NCBI RefSeq assembly: GCF_019239235.1 | Contig: NZ_JAAZTS010000006.1 | Coordinates: forward strand, 62,001 to 126,000 | Source of the DNA: Caecibacteroides pullorum | GTDB taxonomy: Bacteria > Bacteroidota > Bacteroidia > Bacteroidales > Bacteroidaceae | Length of the DNA: 64,000 bases | Direction: 5' to 3' | Shown: in pieces, positions 53,949 through 62,376 of the stretch | Position numbering within the stretch: position 1 is the stretch's first letter | Layout of the letters: each line of letters starts with the position of its first letter | Translations under genes and position numbers: made by a program | The notes under the pieces: generated by a model | Seen by the model: only the letters and a program-made list of their open reading frames with translations | What the model was told of the DNA's origin: nothing | Databases searched by the model: none

Positions 53949-56444
53949 ATGAAACGTTTATTTATTGTGTGGTTATTGTTGGGGAGTTTATTGAATTCTT
54001 ATATCCTTTTTACGCAGGATGTTAAAGCGTCCGAATCTCTTTCAGGAAATCCTCCTCAAAAGAAATTTCTTAATCCGAATCGAATCCGTTACGATGGTTC
54101 GTGTATGACAATTGACGGTAAAGATGTGTTTATCTATAGCGCAGCTTTTCATTATTTCCGTTGTCCGGAAGAGTTGTGGCGTGACCGTTTTCGTGACATT
54201 AAGGCGGCCGGTTTTAATACGGTCGAGACGTATGTACCTTGGAACTGGCATGAACGTATTATGCCGGCAAGTCCTGAAGACAATACCCATTTTGATTTTG
54301 CTGATCTCAAGCGTTGGTTGAAGATGGCTCAAGAGGAGTTTGGCTTGTATACCATTGTCCGCCCTGGACCATTTATTTGTGCTGAATATTCGGGCGGTGG
54401 CTATCCTCGTTGGCTGGCAAGATTTCGTCCGTCAAGTTACAAGGAGTTTTGGTTGAGAAGTGCAGATGAACAACACATCAGTTGGTGCAAACACTGGTTT
54501 GGTGCTGTATGCAAAGCGTTGGCAGATGAGCAGTTAACCCGTAAATCCGTGGGAGAGAAAGGAATTATCCTTATTCAGATTGAAAATGAGTATAACCATC
54601 ACGGATGTTATGGTAAAGAAAAGCTTTTGAAAGCATTGTATAAATCTGTTCGTGACAGCGGATGGGATGTTCCTATATTTACGTGTTTGACCAATGAATG
54701 TCGCAGTAGTAAGGATGAGGAATTGTCACAGGTTTTTGATAGTGATAATTACTATGTGGGACTTTCATCTGCTCCAGATTGTGCCTACCGTATGGCAGAG
54801 CTTAAAAAAGCGCAGCCTGATGCTCCAGGATTTGTGACTGAACTTCAAGGGGGATGGTTTTCACTGGTGACAGGAGGTTTAAGTGAGGACCATTATTCGG
54901 ATGCACGCCATTTCAAAGCTGTGGGGTTGATGTCTTTGTTGGGAGGTGCTACAGGGATAAATTATTATATGTTCTTTGGTGGTACTCATTTTGCAGGTTG
55001 GGGCGCAAGAGGTATGACAACTAGTTATGATTATAATGCGGCAATCAGGGAAAATGGTGCACGTGGTCCAAAGTATTTCGAGGCTCAGGCTATCGGTGAA
55101 TTTATCCATAGGTTTGAAACCTCTTTGGTTCGTTCCGAAGGCGGTCCTTGTATGCTTGAAGAAGCTCCGGAATCCTTATTTGGTGGTATTCGTGTTGGAA
55201 TTGACGGTACACGTTTTGTGTTTCTACATAATACCGATCCTCAAAAGCCAATTAAGGGGACAGTACGTCTTTTGCCGGGAAAAATAAAACGTCCCTCGAA
55301 ACCGATGTACAATATTAATCAGCATGGAGAAAAAGTCCTGATAGATGTGCATGATGATGGAGAGAATGGAACTTTAGCTCTTGAACCTGTCGAAGTGACT
55401 TATGAACTGAAAGCGTTGGATACAAAGGTACTGGTTATTCCTTCTGGCAAACGACCGAATCAGGGTGAGTGGTGGCCTCATAAAGTAGTTCAACCCAAAC
55501 GTCCTTCAAAAGTACCCGCTTCCATTCGTATTGCATCCGTAAAGAAAAAAGAAGATCGTGTCGGAAATGCAGATTGGATACATTTACATCGTTTGGCATC
55601 TTTATCGGATTTGGGCGTGAACGATTTTCGTTATAGCTTGTATCGTGCTAATGTAACGTTGGATGCCAATCAGGTTGCAAAGGAGCGTTTCTTGTTATTT
55701 AATATGTATACCAGAGATATTGTGTCGGTGCAGGTTAATGGAAAGAATGTCAAACGCCTTTTCCCTGATCATGCAGATGCACAATCTTGGACTACTCGTG
55801 ATTGTTTCCAGCAGATTCGTCCAAATGAATATGACAATCGTTTTGATGTCTCTGGTACCCTCCGTGTAGGTGAAAATGAGATTGTTGTGGTATATGAAAA
55901 TTTGGGGCATGCTCATGGTTATTTTCCAATGGAAGAACTGGCCGGTATACGGGAAGCAGGGTTGTCTATTACTGAAACTGCTTTGACACATCCTTTGGAA
56001 TGGGATTATTCTGCTGATGTTGCAGGTATAAGTGAAGGATGGAATCTTCCGGACTTTGAACCAAAAGATTGGGAAGCCGTAAACTTGGATGTACAATGTA
56101 AAATCCCTCGAAAAGGTAATGGTGTTCAGCCTAAATCTGTTGCAGACGGATTGTTTACCTGGTATCGTATAGAGTTCGAACTTCCTGAACAGAAAAAAGG
56201 AATTTGGATTCCTTGGTTGGCTCGTATTAATGCGTCTGGTAACGGCTATATGTGGCTTAATGGACACAATATAGGTCGTCATTGGGAAGCAGGACCACAA
56301 CGTGAATATTTTTTGCCTGAGTGCTGGTTGAACTTTGGAGGGAAGAAGAATGTATTGGTGCTAGGGCTGAGGCAGACAGTCAATGGCGCTTTACTGAATG
56401 CGCTTGAAATTCTTCCATATCCGGAAATGGCGGAAATCAGGTAA
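53949..56444 (+). CDS. GH35-family beta-galactosidase
   Basis: The 831-residue enzyme has a signal peptide (about 1-27). The GH35 TIM barrel (about 50-400) has the RPGPFICAEY motif (138-147), acid/base E214 in IQIENEY and nucleophile E298 in FVTELQGGWF. Where most relatives read TE-WTGWF this one has TELQGGWF. The middle and C-terminal beta domains (about 405-831) include a jelly-roll near the end with YMWLNGHNIGRHWEAGPQ. It would cut terminal beta-galactose from oligosaccharides in the periplasm or at the surface. It is the last plus-strand gene of the locus and is followed by a terminator. Confidence 0.94.
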   Translation: MKRLFIVWLLLGSLLNSYILFTQDVKASESLSGNPPQKKFLNPNRIRYDGSCMTIDGKDVFIYSAAFHYFRCPEELWRDRFRDIKAAGFNTVETYVPWNWHERIMPASPEDNTHFDFADLKRWLKMAQEEFGLYTIVRPGPFICAEYSGGGYPRWLARFRPSSYKEFWLRSADEQHISWCKHWFGAVCKALADEQLTRKSVGEKGIILIQIENEYNHHGCYGKEKLLKALYKSVRDSGWDVPIFTCLTNECRSSKDEELSQVFDSDNYYVGLSSAPDCAYRMAELKKAQPDAPGFVTELQGGWFSLVTGGLSEDHYSDARHFKAVGLMSLLGGATGINYYMFFGGTHFAGWGARGMTTSYDYNAAIRENGARGPKYFEAQAIGEFIHRFETSLVRSEGGPCMLEEAPESLFGGIRVGIDGTRFVFLHNTDPQKPIKGTVRLLPGKIKRPSKPMYNINQHGEKVLIDVHDDGENGTLALEPVEVTYELKALDTKVLVIPSGKRPNQGEWWPHKVVQPKRPSKVPASIRIASVKKKEDRVGNADWIHLHRLASLSDLGVNDFRYSLYRANVTLDANQVAKERFLLFNMYTRDIVSVQVNGKNVKRLFPDHADAQSWTTRDCFQQIRPNEYDNRFDVSGTLRVGENEIVVVYENLGHAHGYFPMEELAGIREAGLSITETALTHPLEWDYSADVAGISEGWNLPDFEPKDWEAVNLDVQCKIPRKGNGVQPKSVADGLFTWYRIEFELPEQKKGIWIPWLARINASGNGYMWLNGHNIGRHWEAGPQREYFLPECWLNFGGKKNVLVLGLRQTVNGALLNALEILPYPEMAEIR

Positions 56445-56468
56445 TGGTTTCATGAGATATCTGTAGGA

Positions 56469-56505
56469 AAGCATCGCTTTAACTCGTTTAAAACGATGCT
56501 TTTCT
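56469..56505. terminator. Terminator at the end of the PUL
   Basis: AAGCATCG (56469-56476) pairs with CGATGCTT (56494-56501), with an inner TTTAA/TTAAA extension and a T-rich tail. It lies between the convergent GH35 and sigma genes. Confidence 0.8.
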
Positions 56506-56514
56506 TATTTTAAA

Positions 56515-57051
56515 CTACAGCAACATCTCCCTCAACCTCCGCAACGTCTTCGATACCGAATTCATGGAGGCTTGAGGGGTGATATCCAAGAGCTCGGCGA
56601 TTTCCTTGTGTGAAAGGTCTTTGATGTAGAAAAGGTAGAGTATTTGCTTTTGTTGAGGGGGAAGGCTGTTGATGGCTTTCCGAAGGGCCTGATATTGACG
56701 GGTCTCTTCGTCGTCACGGGCAAAAAAGTGGCGGAAGGCGTCTTCGTCCTCGGAAAGTGAGAACTCTATCTCGTCAATAGACAGATTGTCGTGGCGTGAG
56801 GCGTAGTAATCGTAGGCCATATTGCGCATGGCACGGAGAAGATAGATTTTCAAGTCGTCAATGCCGTGCAAGTCGCCTCGTTTACAGAGGCGGATGAAGA
56901 TGTCTTGAATAAAGTTTTCGATCAGGCCGGTATCATTGACAAATTTCAGGCCATAGTTGTAAAGCAGGTTATAATGTCTCTTGTATGAAAGCTCCAATAC
57001 TTCCAGAAAGTCGTTCTTCGTGGCAGATATGTTTCTTCCCTTTTGCTTCAT
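56515..57051 (-). CDS. ECF-type RNA polymerase sigma factor, no adjacent anti-sigma
   Basis: The 178-residue protein has region 2 (about 20-85, with NFIQDIFIRLCKRG and IYLLRAMRNMAYDYY) and region 4 (about 120-172, with SLPPQQKQILYLFYIKDLSHKEIAELL). It is a standard Bacteroidetes ECF sigma without extra domains. The gene faces the PUL in convergent orientation and has no FecR gene beside it, whereas the FecR gene at 30499 has no sigma gene beside it. The two may be partners across the locus, which is an inference. The promoter recognised by the sigma is not evident. Confidence 0.93.
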   Translation of the reverse strand: MKQKGRNISATKNDFLEVLELSYKRHYNLLYNYGLKFVNDTGLIENFIQDIFIRLCKRGDLHGIDDLKIYLLRAMRNMAYDYYASRHDNLSIDEIEFSLSEDEDAFRHFFARDDEETRQYQALRKAINSLPPQQKQILYLFYIKDLSHKEIAELLDITPQASMNSVSKTLRRLREMLL

Positions 57052-57186
57052 GTTTTTTCCGTATCAGAACCCTGCATCTCGTAAAATTGTCGGCTAAGAT
57101 AGTAAAAAGAACGGATAAATCATAGAAAAAGTGAAAAAGAGTTTGGCTTATAGTGGGTATAGAGGGACTCGTAAGGAAAAAAAACG

Positions 57187-57194
57187 TATTTTTG
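57187..57194 (+). promoter_or_regulatory. -7 box upstream of the large GH2 gene
   Basis: TATTTTTG is an exact TAnnTTTG match 35 bp before the start codon at 57229. No good -33 element is seen at 19-21 bp. Confidence 0.45.
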
Positions 57195-57228
57195 TTTCCT
57201 GTAATTTGTAATATAATCAATCGCTTTT

Positions 57229-60200
57229 ATGAAGAAAAACTTATTATCTGTCATTCTCTTGTTAGGAACGTTGGGCGGTTTTGCCCAGACGACAAGTCTG
57301 AATGGTTTCGCTTATGGACAGGCTGAGGCACCGACAGGCAAGGAGTGGGAGTCTCCCGAGGAGCTGGCACTGAACAAGGAGCAGCCGCGGGCGTGGTTCT
57401 TTACGTTTGCCGACGTGGAAAGTGCACGACGTGTCCTGCCTGAACACAGTAGTTATTATCAGTCGTTGAACGGCGACTGGAAGTTTCATTGGGTGGGCAA
57501 TCCCGAAGAGCGTCCGACGGACTTCTACAAGCCGGAGTTCGACGTGTCGGGCTGGGACGACGTCACCGTGCCGATGCAGTGGAACGTGGTCGGCATCCGG
57601 AAGGACGGCAGCCTGAAGTATGGTACCCCGATTTATTGTAACCAGCCGGTTATCTTCCAGCACAAGGTGGCCGTAGGCGACTGGAAGGGAGGGGTGATGC
57701 GTACGCCGCCTCAGGACTGGGTGACCTACAAGCACCGCAACGAAGTAGGTTCCTACCGCCGTTCGTTCACCATCCCTGCCGGTTGGGAAGGACGCGAGGT
57801 GTACATCAACTTCGACGGCGTTTCGTCTTTCTTCTACCTTTGGATCAACGGGCATTACGTGGGGTTCTCGAAGAACTCGCGCAATACGGCTTCATTCGAC
57901 ATCACGCCTTATCTGAACGAGAAGGGCGACAACATGGTGGCCGTCGAGGTCTATCGCAATTCGGACGGTTCCTTCCTCGAGGCGCAGGATATGTTCCGCC
58001 TGCCGGGTATCTTCCGCACCGTTTCGCTGACATCGACGTCGCAGGTGCAGGTGCGTGACCTTCGCGTCTTCCCCAACTTGGATGCTAATTATGAGGACGG
58101 TACCCTCCGCATCGAGGCTGACCTTCGCAATCTGGGTAAGAAGAAGGCCAAGGGATATACGCTGACCTATTCGCTCTATGCCAACAAGCTTTATTCAGAC
58201 GAGAATGAGCCGGTGGAGGGCATGGATGGCACTTATTCGCTGGCCGAGATGAAGCCGGGTGACGAGATTTCCTCGCAGACCGTGATGGCCGTTCACGCTC
58301 CCCGCAAGTGGTCGGCCGAGGCTCCCTACCGTTATGTTTTGGTGGGTCAGCTGAAGGACAAGAAAGGCCGTGTCGTGGAGACGTTCTCCACCGCCTTGGG
58401 CTTCTGCAAGGTCGAAATCAAGGATACGCCTGCCAACGAAGACGAGTTCGGACTGGCCGGACGCTACTACTACGTGAACGGCAAGACGGTGAAGTTGAAA
58501 GGTGTGAACCGTCAGGAAATCAATCCGGCTACAGGCAACGCCATCACGGTGAAGCAGATGGAAGAGGAAATCATGCTGATGAAGCGTGGCAACATCAACC
58601 ATGTGCGCAACTCGCATTACTCCAACGATCCGCACTGGTACTACCTCTGCGACAAGTATGGCATCTATCTGGAGGATGAGGCTAACATCGAAAGCCACCA
58701 GTATTATTACGGTGATGCCTCTCTGTCGCATGTGCCCGAATTTGAGGCGGCCCACGTGGCACGCGTCATGGAGCTGGCACATGCACACGTCAACCATCCG
58801 TCGGTAGTCATCTGGTCGCTGGGCAACGAGGCCGGGCCGGGCAAGAACTTTGTGACGGCCTACAATGCCCTCCATCAGTTCGATCCCTCGCGCCCCGTGC
58901 AGTACGAACGCAACAACGACATCGTGGACATGGGTTCCAACCAGTATCCGTCCATCGCGTGGATGCGTGGTGCCGTGACAGGCAAGTACGACATCAAGTA
59001 CCCCTTCCACGTATCGGAATACGCTCACTCGATGGGTAATGCCGTGGGTAACCTCATCGACTACTGGGAAGCTATCGAGTCGACCAACTTTTTCTGCGGA
59101 GCCGCCATCTGGGACTGGGTGGACCAGGCACTCTACAACTACGACCCGAAGACGGGCGACCGCTACCTGGCCTACGGAGGCGACTTCGGCGACAAGCCCA
59201 ACAGCGGTATGTTCTGCATGAACGGTATCCTCTTCCCTGGGCATCAGCCCAAACCTCAGTACTACGAAGTGAAGAAGGTTTATCAGAACGTGGGCGTCAA
59301 GGCGGTGGATATGACGAAGGGACAGATTGAAGTCTTCAACAAGCGTTACTTCGAGCCGCTGACCGATGTCTATATGGTATGGTCGTTGTGGAAGGATGGG
59401 AAGAAGATAGAGGAAAGCACTGCCTTCAAGGGTCCGCGCAACATCCTCGGCCCGCGCGAGAAAGTGGCCTACACCCTGCCTTACGACTACAGCAAGCTGG
59501 CTCCCGAAAGCGAATACTTCGTGAAAGTACAGTTTCTGCTGGCTCAGGATATGCCTTGGGCCAAGAAGGGTTTCGTGCAGATGGAAGAACAGCTGCCCGT
59601 GAAGGCCGCCGGCGAGAAGCCTGCTCTGGCCTCTGTGACGGCCTCGATGGAACGTCCGTTGGTAGAGGAAGCCGAAGACTTCACCACCGTATCGGGCAAC
59701 GGCTTTACGCTGAAGTTCGACAACCGCGAAGGTACAATCTATAGTATGGAATACAATGGTCGCAAGGTCATCCTTGACGGCAAGGGACCGAAGCTTGATG
59801 CCCTTCGCGCCCCGGTGGACAACGACAACTGGGCCCGCGACCGCTGGTTCGAGAAAGGCTTGCACAACCTGAAGCACAAAGTCCTGAACTATGCGTGGGT
59901 CAACGCCAAGCGAAAAGGAGACAATACGGTTCAGCTGATGTACACCGTCGAGTCGCAGGCACCGAACGCTGCTGTACTCGAGGGAGGTAACTCCGGTCGT
60001 AACTCCATAAAGGAACTGACTGACCGTCCCTTCGGTCCGAACGACTTCAAGTTCGTTACCAACCAGATATGGACTGTCTATCCCGACGGTTCGGTAGAGC
60101 TCCAGTCGAGCATCACGTCGAATGATCCCTCGCTGGTGTTGGCCCGTTTGGGTTATGTGATGGAACTCCCTGCCGAACTCCAGCAATACACGTGGTACGG

Positions 60201-61269
60201 CCGTGGTCCGTGGAACAACTATAACGACCGTCTGACAGGTTCGTTCATCGAGCAGCATCAGAGTCTGGTGAAAGACCTTTTCGTAAACTTCCCCAAACCG
60301 CAAAGCATGGGCAACCGTGAGGACGTCCGCTGGTGTGCCCTGGCTGATGCCAAGGGCGATGGTGTGGAGTTTGTGGCTGGTACCCGCATGTCGGCTTCCG
60401 CTCTGCCCTGGTCGGCTTTGGAAATGACGCTGGCCCCGCACCCATACCAATTGTCTAAATCTACGGGTACTCACCTGCATATCGACTTGGGTGTGACCGG
60501 CTTGGGTGGTAATAGCTGTGGACAGGGCGGCCCGTTGGAACCCGACCGCATGAAAGCCGGCGACCACAACATGAGTTTCATTATTCGCCCTGTGCGTCAG
60601 GCTGATTTTACTAAGACAGCTTGTGTTTCGACATCCGGTGAAATGCCATTGTCTATCTCGCGTAGTCGTAATGGAGAAGTGACTATCAGCACTCAAAAGA
60701 AGAATGCAGAGATTCTTTATACCCTGAACGGCAAGAAGAAGGAATATCTCTATATTGAACCCTTTAACCTGCGCGAAGGTGGTGTAGTAACAGCTCGTTA
60801 TAAAGATAATAAAGCTGTATCCGTAACGATGAAGTTTGAAAAACAGGAAAGTGTTCCGATGACTGTAGTGTATGCATCGAGTGAAGAGACTGGCGAAGGA
60901 GCTGCTGCTCACCTGGTAGATGGTAATCCGAGTACGACGTGGCATACGATGTATTCCGTGACCGTGGCCAAGTATCCCCACTGGGTGGACTTCGATGCAG
61001 GTGAAGTGAAGACTATCAAGGGCTTTGTTTATCTGCCTCGTCAGGATGGTGGAAGCAACGGTAATATTAAGGACTATAGCTTGCATACAAGTATGGATGG
61101 CAAGGCATGGACTGAAGTTACGAAGGGGACCTTTGGTAAAGGTAAACTGGAACAGCGTGTGATGCTGGACAAACCTGTACGTGCCCGTTATATCCGTTTT
61201 ACGGGCTTGAGCTCGCAGAATGGAGCCGACTTTGCCGGTGGTGCCGAGTTCACGGTGATTGCCGATTGA
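57229..61269 (+). CDS. Large GH2 beta-galactosidase (LacZ-type) with C-terminal discoidin domain
   Basis: The 1346-residue enzyme has a signal peptide (about 1-20). The GH2 sugar-binding domain (about 75-270) and Ig-like domain (about 275-395) precede a TIM barrel (about 400-700), with acid/base E534 in SLGNEAGPG and nucleophile E597 in FHVSEYAHSMGN. A beta-galactosidase small-chain domain (about 850-1110) and a final F5/8 type C domain (about 1225-1346) follow. It is longer than E. coli LacZ because of the signal peptide and the discoidin domain. It would cut terminal beta-galactose outside the cytoplasm. High G+C, its own promoter box and its own terminator suggest it is separate from the AT-rich PUL to its left. 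Confidence 0.95.
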   Translation: MKKNLLSVILLLGTLGGFAQTTSLNGFAYGQAEAPTGKEWESPEELALNKEQPRAWFFTFADVESARRVLPEHSSYYQSLNGDWKFHWVGNPEERPTDFYKPEFDVSGWDDVTVPMQWNVVGIRKDGSLKYGTPIYCNQPVIFQHKVAVGDWKGGVMRTPPQDWVTYKHRNEVGSYRRSFTIPAGWEGREVYINFDGVSSFFYLWINGHYVGFSKNSRNTASFDITPYLNEKGDNMVAVEVYRNSDGSFLEAQDMFRLPGIFRTVSLTSTSQVQVRDLRVFPNLDANYEDGTLRIEADLRNLGKKKAKGYTLTYSLYANKLYSDENEPVEGMDGTYSLAEMKPGDEISSQTVMAVHAPRKWSAEAPYRYVLVGQLKDKKGRVVETFSTALGFCKVEIKDTPANEDEFGLAGRYYYVNGKTVKLKGVNRQEINPATGNAITVKQMEEEIMLMKRGNINHVRNSHYSNDPHWYYLCDKYGIYLEDEANIESHQYYYGDASLSHVPEFEAAHVARVMELAHAHVNHPSVVIWSLGNEAGPGKNFVTAYNALHQFDPSRPVQYERNNDIVDMGSNQYPSIAWMRGAVTGKYDIKYPFHVSEYAHSMGNAVGNLIDYWEAIESTNFFCGAAIWDWVDQALYNYDPKTGDRYLAYGGDFGDKPNSGMFCMNGILFPGHQPKPQYYEVKKVYQNVGVKAVDMTKGQIEVFNKRYFEPLTDVYMVWSLWKDGKKIEESTAFKGPRNILGPREKVAYTLPYDYSKLAPESEYFVKVQFLLAQDMPWAKKGFVQMEEQLPVKAAGEKPALASVTASMERPLVEEAEDFTTVSGNGFTLKFDNREGTIYSMEYNGRKVILDGKGPKLDALRAPVDNDNWARDRWFEKGLHNLKHKVLNYAWVNAKRKGDNTVQLMYTVESQAPNAAVLEGGNSGRNSIKELTDRPFGPNDFKFVTNQIWTVYPDGSVELQSSITSNDPSLVLARLGYVMELPAELQQYTWYGRGPWNNYNDRLTGSFIEQHQSLVKDLFVNFPKPQSMGNREDVRWCALADAKGDGVEFVAGTRMSASALPWSALEMTLAPHPYQLSKSTGTHLHIDLGVTGLGGNSCGQGGPLEPDRMKAGDHNMSFIIRPVRQADFTKTACVSTSGEMPLSISRSRNGEVTISTQKKNAEILYTLNGKKKEYLYIEPFNLREGGVVTARYKDNKAVSVTMKFEKQESVPMTVVYASSEETGEGAAAHLVDGNPSTTWHTMYSVTVAKYPHWVDFDAGEVKTIKGFVYLPRQDGGSNGNIKDYSLHTSMDGKAWTEVTKGTFGKGKLEQRVMLDKPVRARYIRFTGLSSQNGADFAGGAEFTVIAD

Positions 61270-61289
61270 GTCTGTTCCTGAAATAAGGG

Positions 61290-61339
61290 AAAGGCTGCAT
61301 CAGAATGAATTGTCATCCTGATGCAGCCTTTTCTTTTTT
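61290..61339 (+). terminator. Intrinsic terminator after the large GH2 gene
   Basis: A perfect 14-bp stem (61290-61303 with 61318-61331; arms AAAGGCTGCATCAG and its complement) is followed by TTCTTTTTT. Confidence 0.93.
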
Positions 61340-61392
61340 GATAGAGCGAGGTGTCATGCTTTCTTTTGGCAGGCAAGATACACGGATGTCCT

Positions 61393-61527
61393 CGTTTCCT
61401 TCGTAGGGAACGCCCGTTTCCAGCGCACGGAAACGCTCGTTTCCAAGCATGGTAACTCCCGTTTCCTCATAGGGGAACTGTTGTTTCCTAATAGAGGGAA
61501 CGCTCGTTTCCTTATAGGGGAAACGGA
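61393..61527. repeat. Six tandem 22-23 bp dyad units (GTTTCC...GGGAAC)
   Basis: Units start at 61393, 61415, 61438, 61460, 61482 and 61505, at steps of 22, 23, 22, 22 and 23 bp. Each has GTTTCC near its start. Most have GGGAAC or GGAAAC about six bases later, forming a short dyad, then a 3-5 nt linker. The array fills the space between a terminator and the 3' end of the sigma gene at 61561. Confidence 0.88.
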
Positions 61528-61560
61528 TGAAAGTTCCTGTTTTCGTTTGTTACGATGCTT

Positions 61561-62193
61561 TTAGGCCAGAACCCAGAACGATTTCAGCAAGAGGATGGTC
61601 TGGCATACGCCCAAGGTCATACCGTCTCTCCCCATCAGGGAACGAAGCTTGAGCAGGGCGCGGTTGGTCAGATTCATGGACGACTGTTCGTTGATCTCCA
61701 TGATGGCCGCTATTTCTTTGTGCGAAAGCTCCTTGACGTAGCGCAGGTAGAGGGCTGTCTTCTGGTGTGGAGGCAGCTGCGCGATGGCTTTCAGCAAGTA
61801 TTGGGCCAGTGCAAAGTCCCGGTCGTTTTGCGGAAACATCTGTTCGAAGAGGTCTTCGTCGGTCGGTATCTCAAACGAAGAGGTATCCAGCGAATCCCTC
61901 TCCCGCTCCAGCCCGACAAGCTTGTTGAACAGACTGTTCTTCAATGCTCTCAGCAGATAGGCCCGTACGGTGATGCCTTCGATGCTGATGCGGGTATTGT
62001 GATAGAGGTAGACAAAGAGGTCGTGGATGCAGTCTTTGATCAGTTCGCGGTCGGAAGTACATTTCAAGCCATAATTCAACAGCAGGACGTAATACCGTTG
62101 GTAGATTACCTCCAGCGCCTTGCGGTCTCCTTGGATCAGAAGATGCCACAGGGTGGTGTCGTCTGTCTGTTCGATGCTTGTTATGTCTTTCAT
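61561..62193 (-). CDS. ECF-type RNA polymerase sigma factor with hydrophobic C-terminal tail
   Basis: The 210-residue protein has sigma region 2 (about 30-95, IKDCIHDLFVYLYHNT and AYLLRALKNSLFNKL) and region 4 (about 135-185, LPPHQKTALYLRYVKELSHKEIAAIM). After region 4 it carries a tail of about 20 mostly hydrophobic residues (TLGVCQTILLLKSFWVLA). It is divergent from the FecR gene at 62377, with 183 bp between the start codons. Such divergence is less usual than the sigma-FecR order on one strand. It likely controls the SusC locus starting at 63598. Confidence 0.93.
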   Translation of the reverse strand: MKDITSIEQTDDTTLWHLLIQGDRKALEVIYQRYYVLLLNYGLKCTSDRELIKDCIHDLFVYLYHNTRISIEGITVRAYLLRALKNSLFNKLVGLERERDSLDTSSFEIPTDEDLFEQMFPQNDRDFALAQYLLKAIAQLPPHQKTALYLRYVKELSHKEIAAIMEINEQSSMNLTNRALLKLRSLMGRDGMTLGVCQTILLLKSFWVLA

Positions 62194-62376
62194 TTTTGGG
62201 ATTCCTTTTGCAAATAAAGCTATTTTTTATGTTTTGTCCAAGGTTGGAGTGAAATATTGCGGGTGTTTGGAGATGCTTGCGGCCTTTTTTTTATTCTTCT
62301 GAAAAAAAAGTTTCCGATAAGTGAGTAGGTTTTTCGTGCGAAGCTCTTTTAAATACAAAGGGCTGATTTATGAGAT

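Noticed and set aside
58195-61086. Very long open frame (963 codons) antisense to the large GH2 gene
   Set aside because: High G+C with biased third positions gives long antisense frames. The GH2 frame has full domains and catalytic residues, and the antisense product shows no family pattern.
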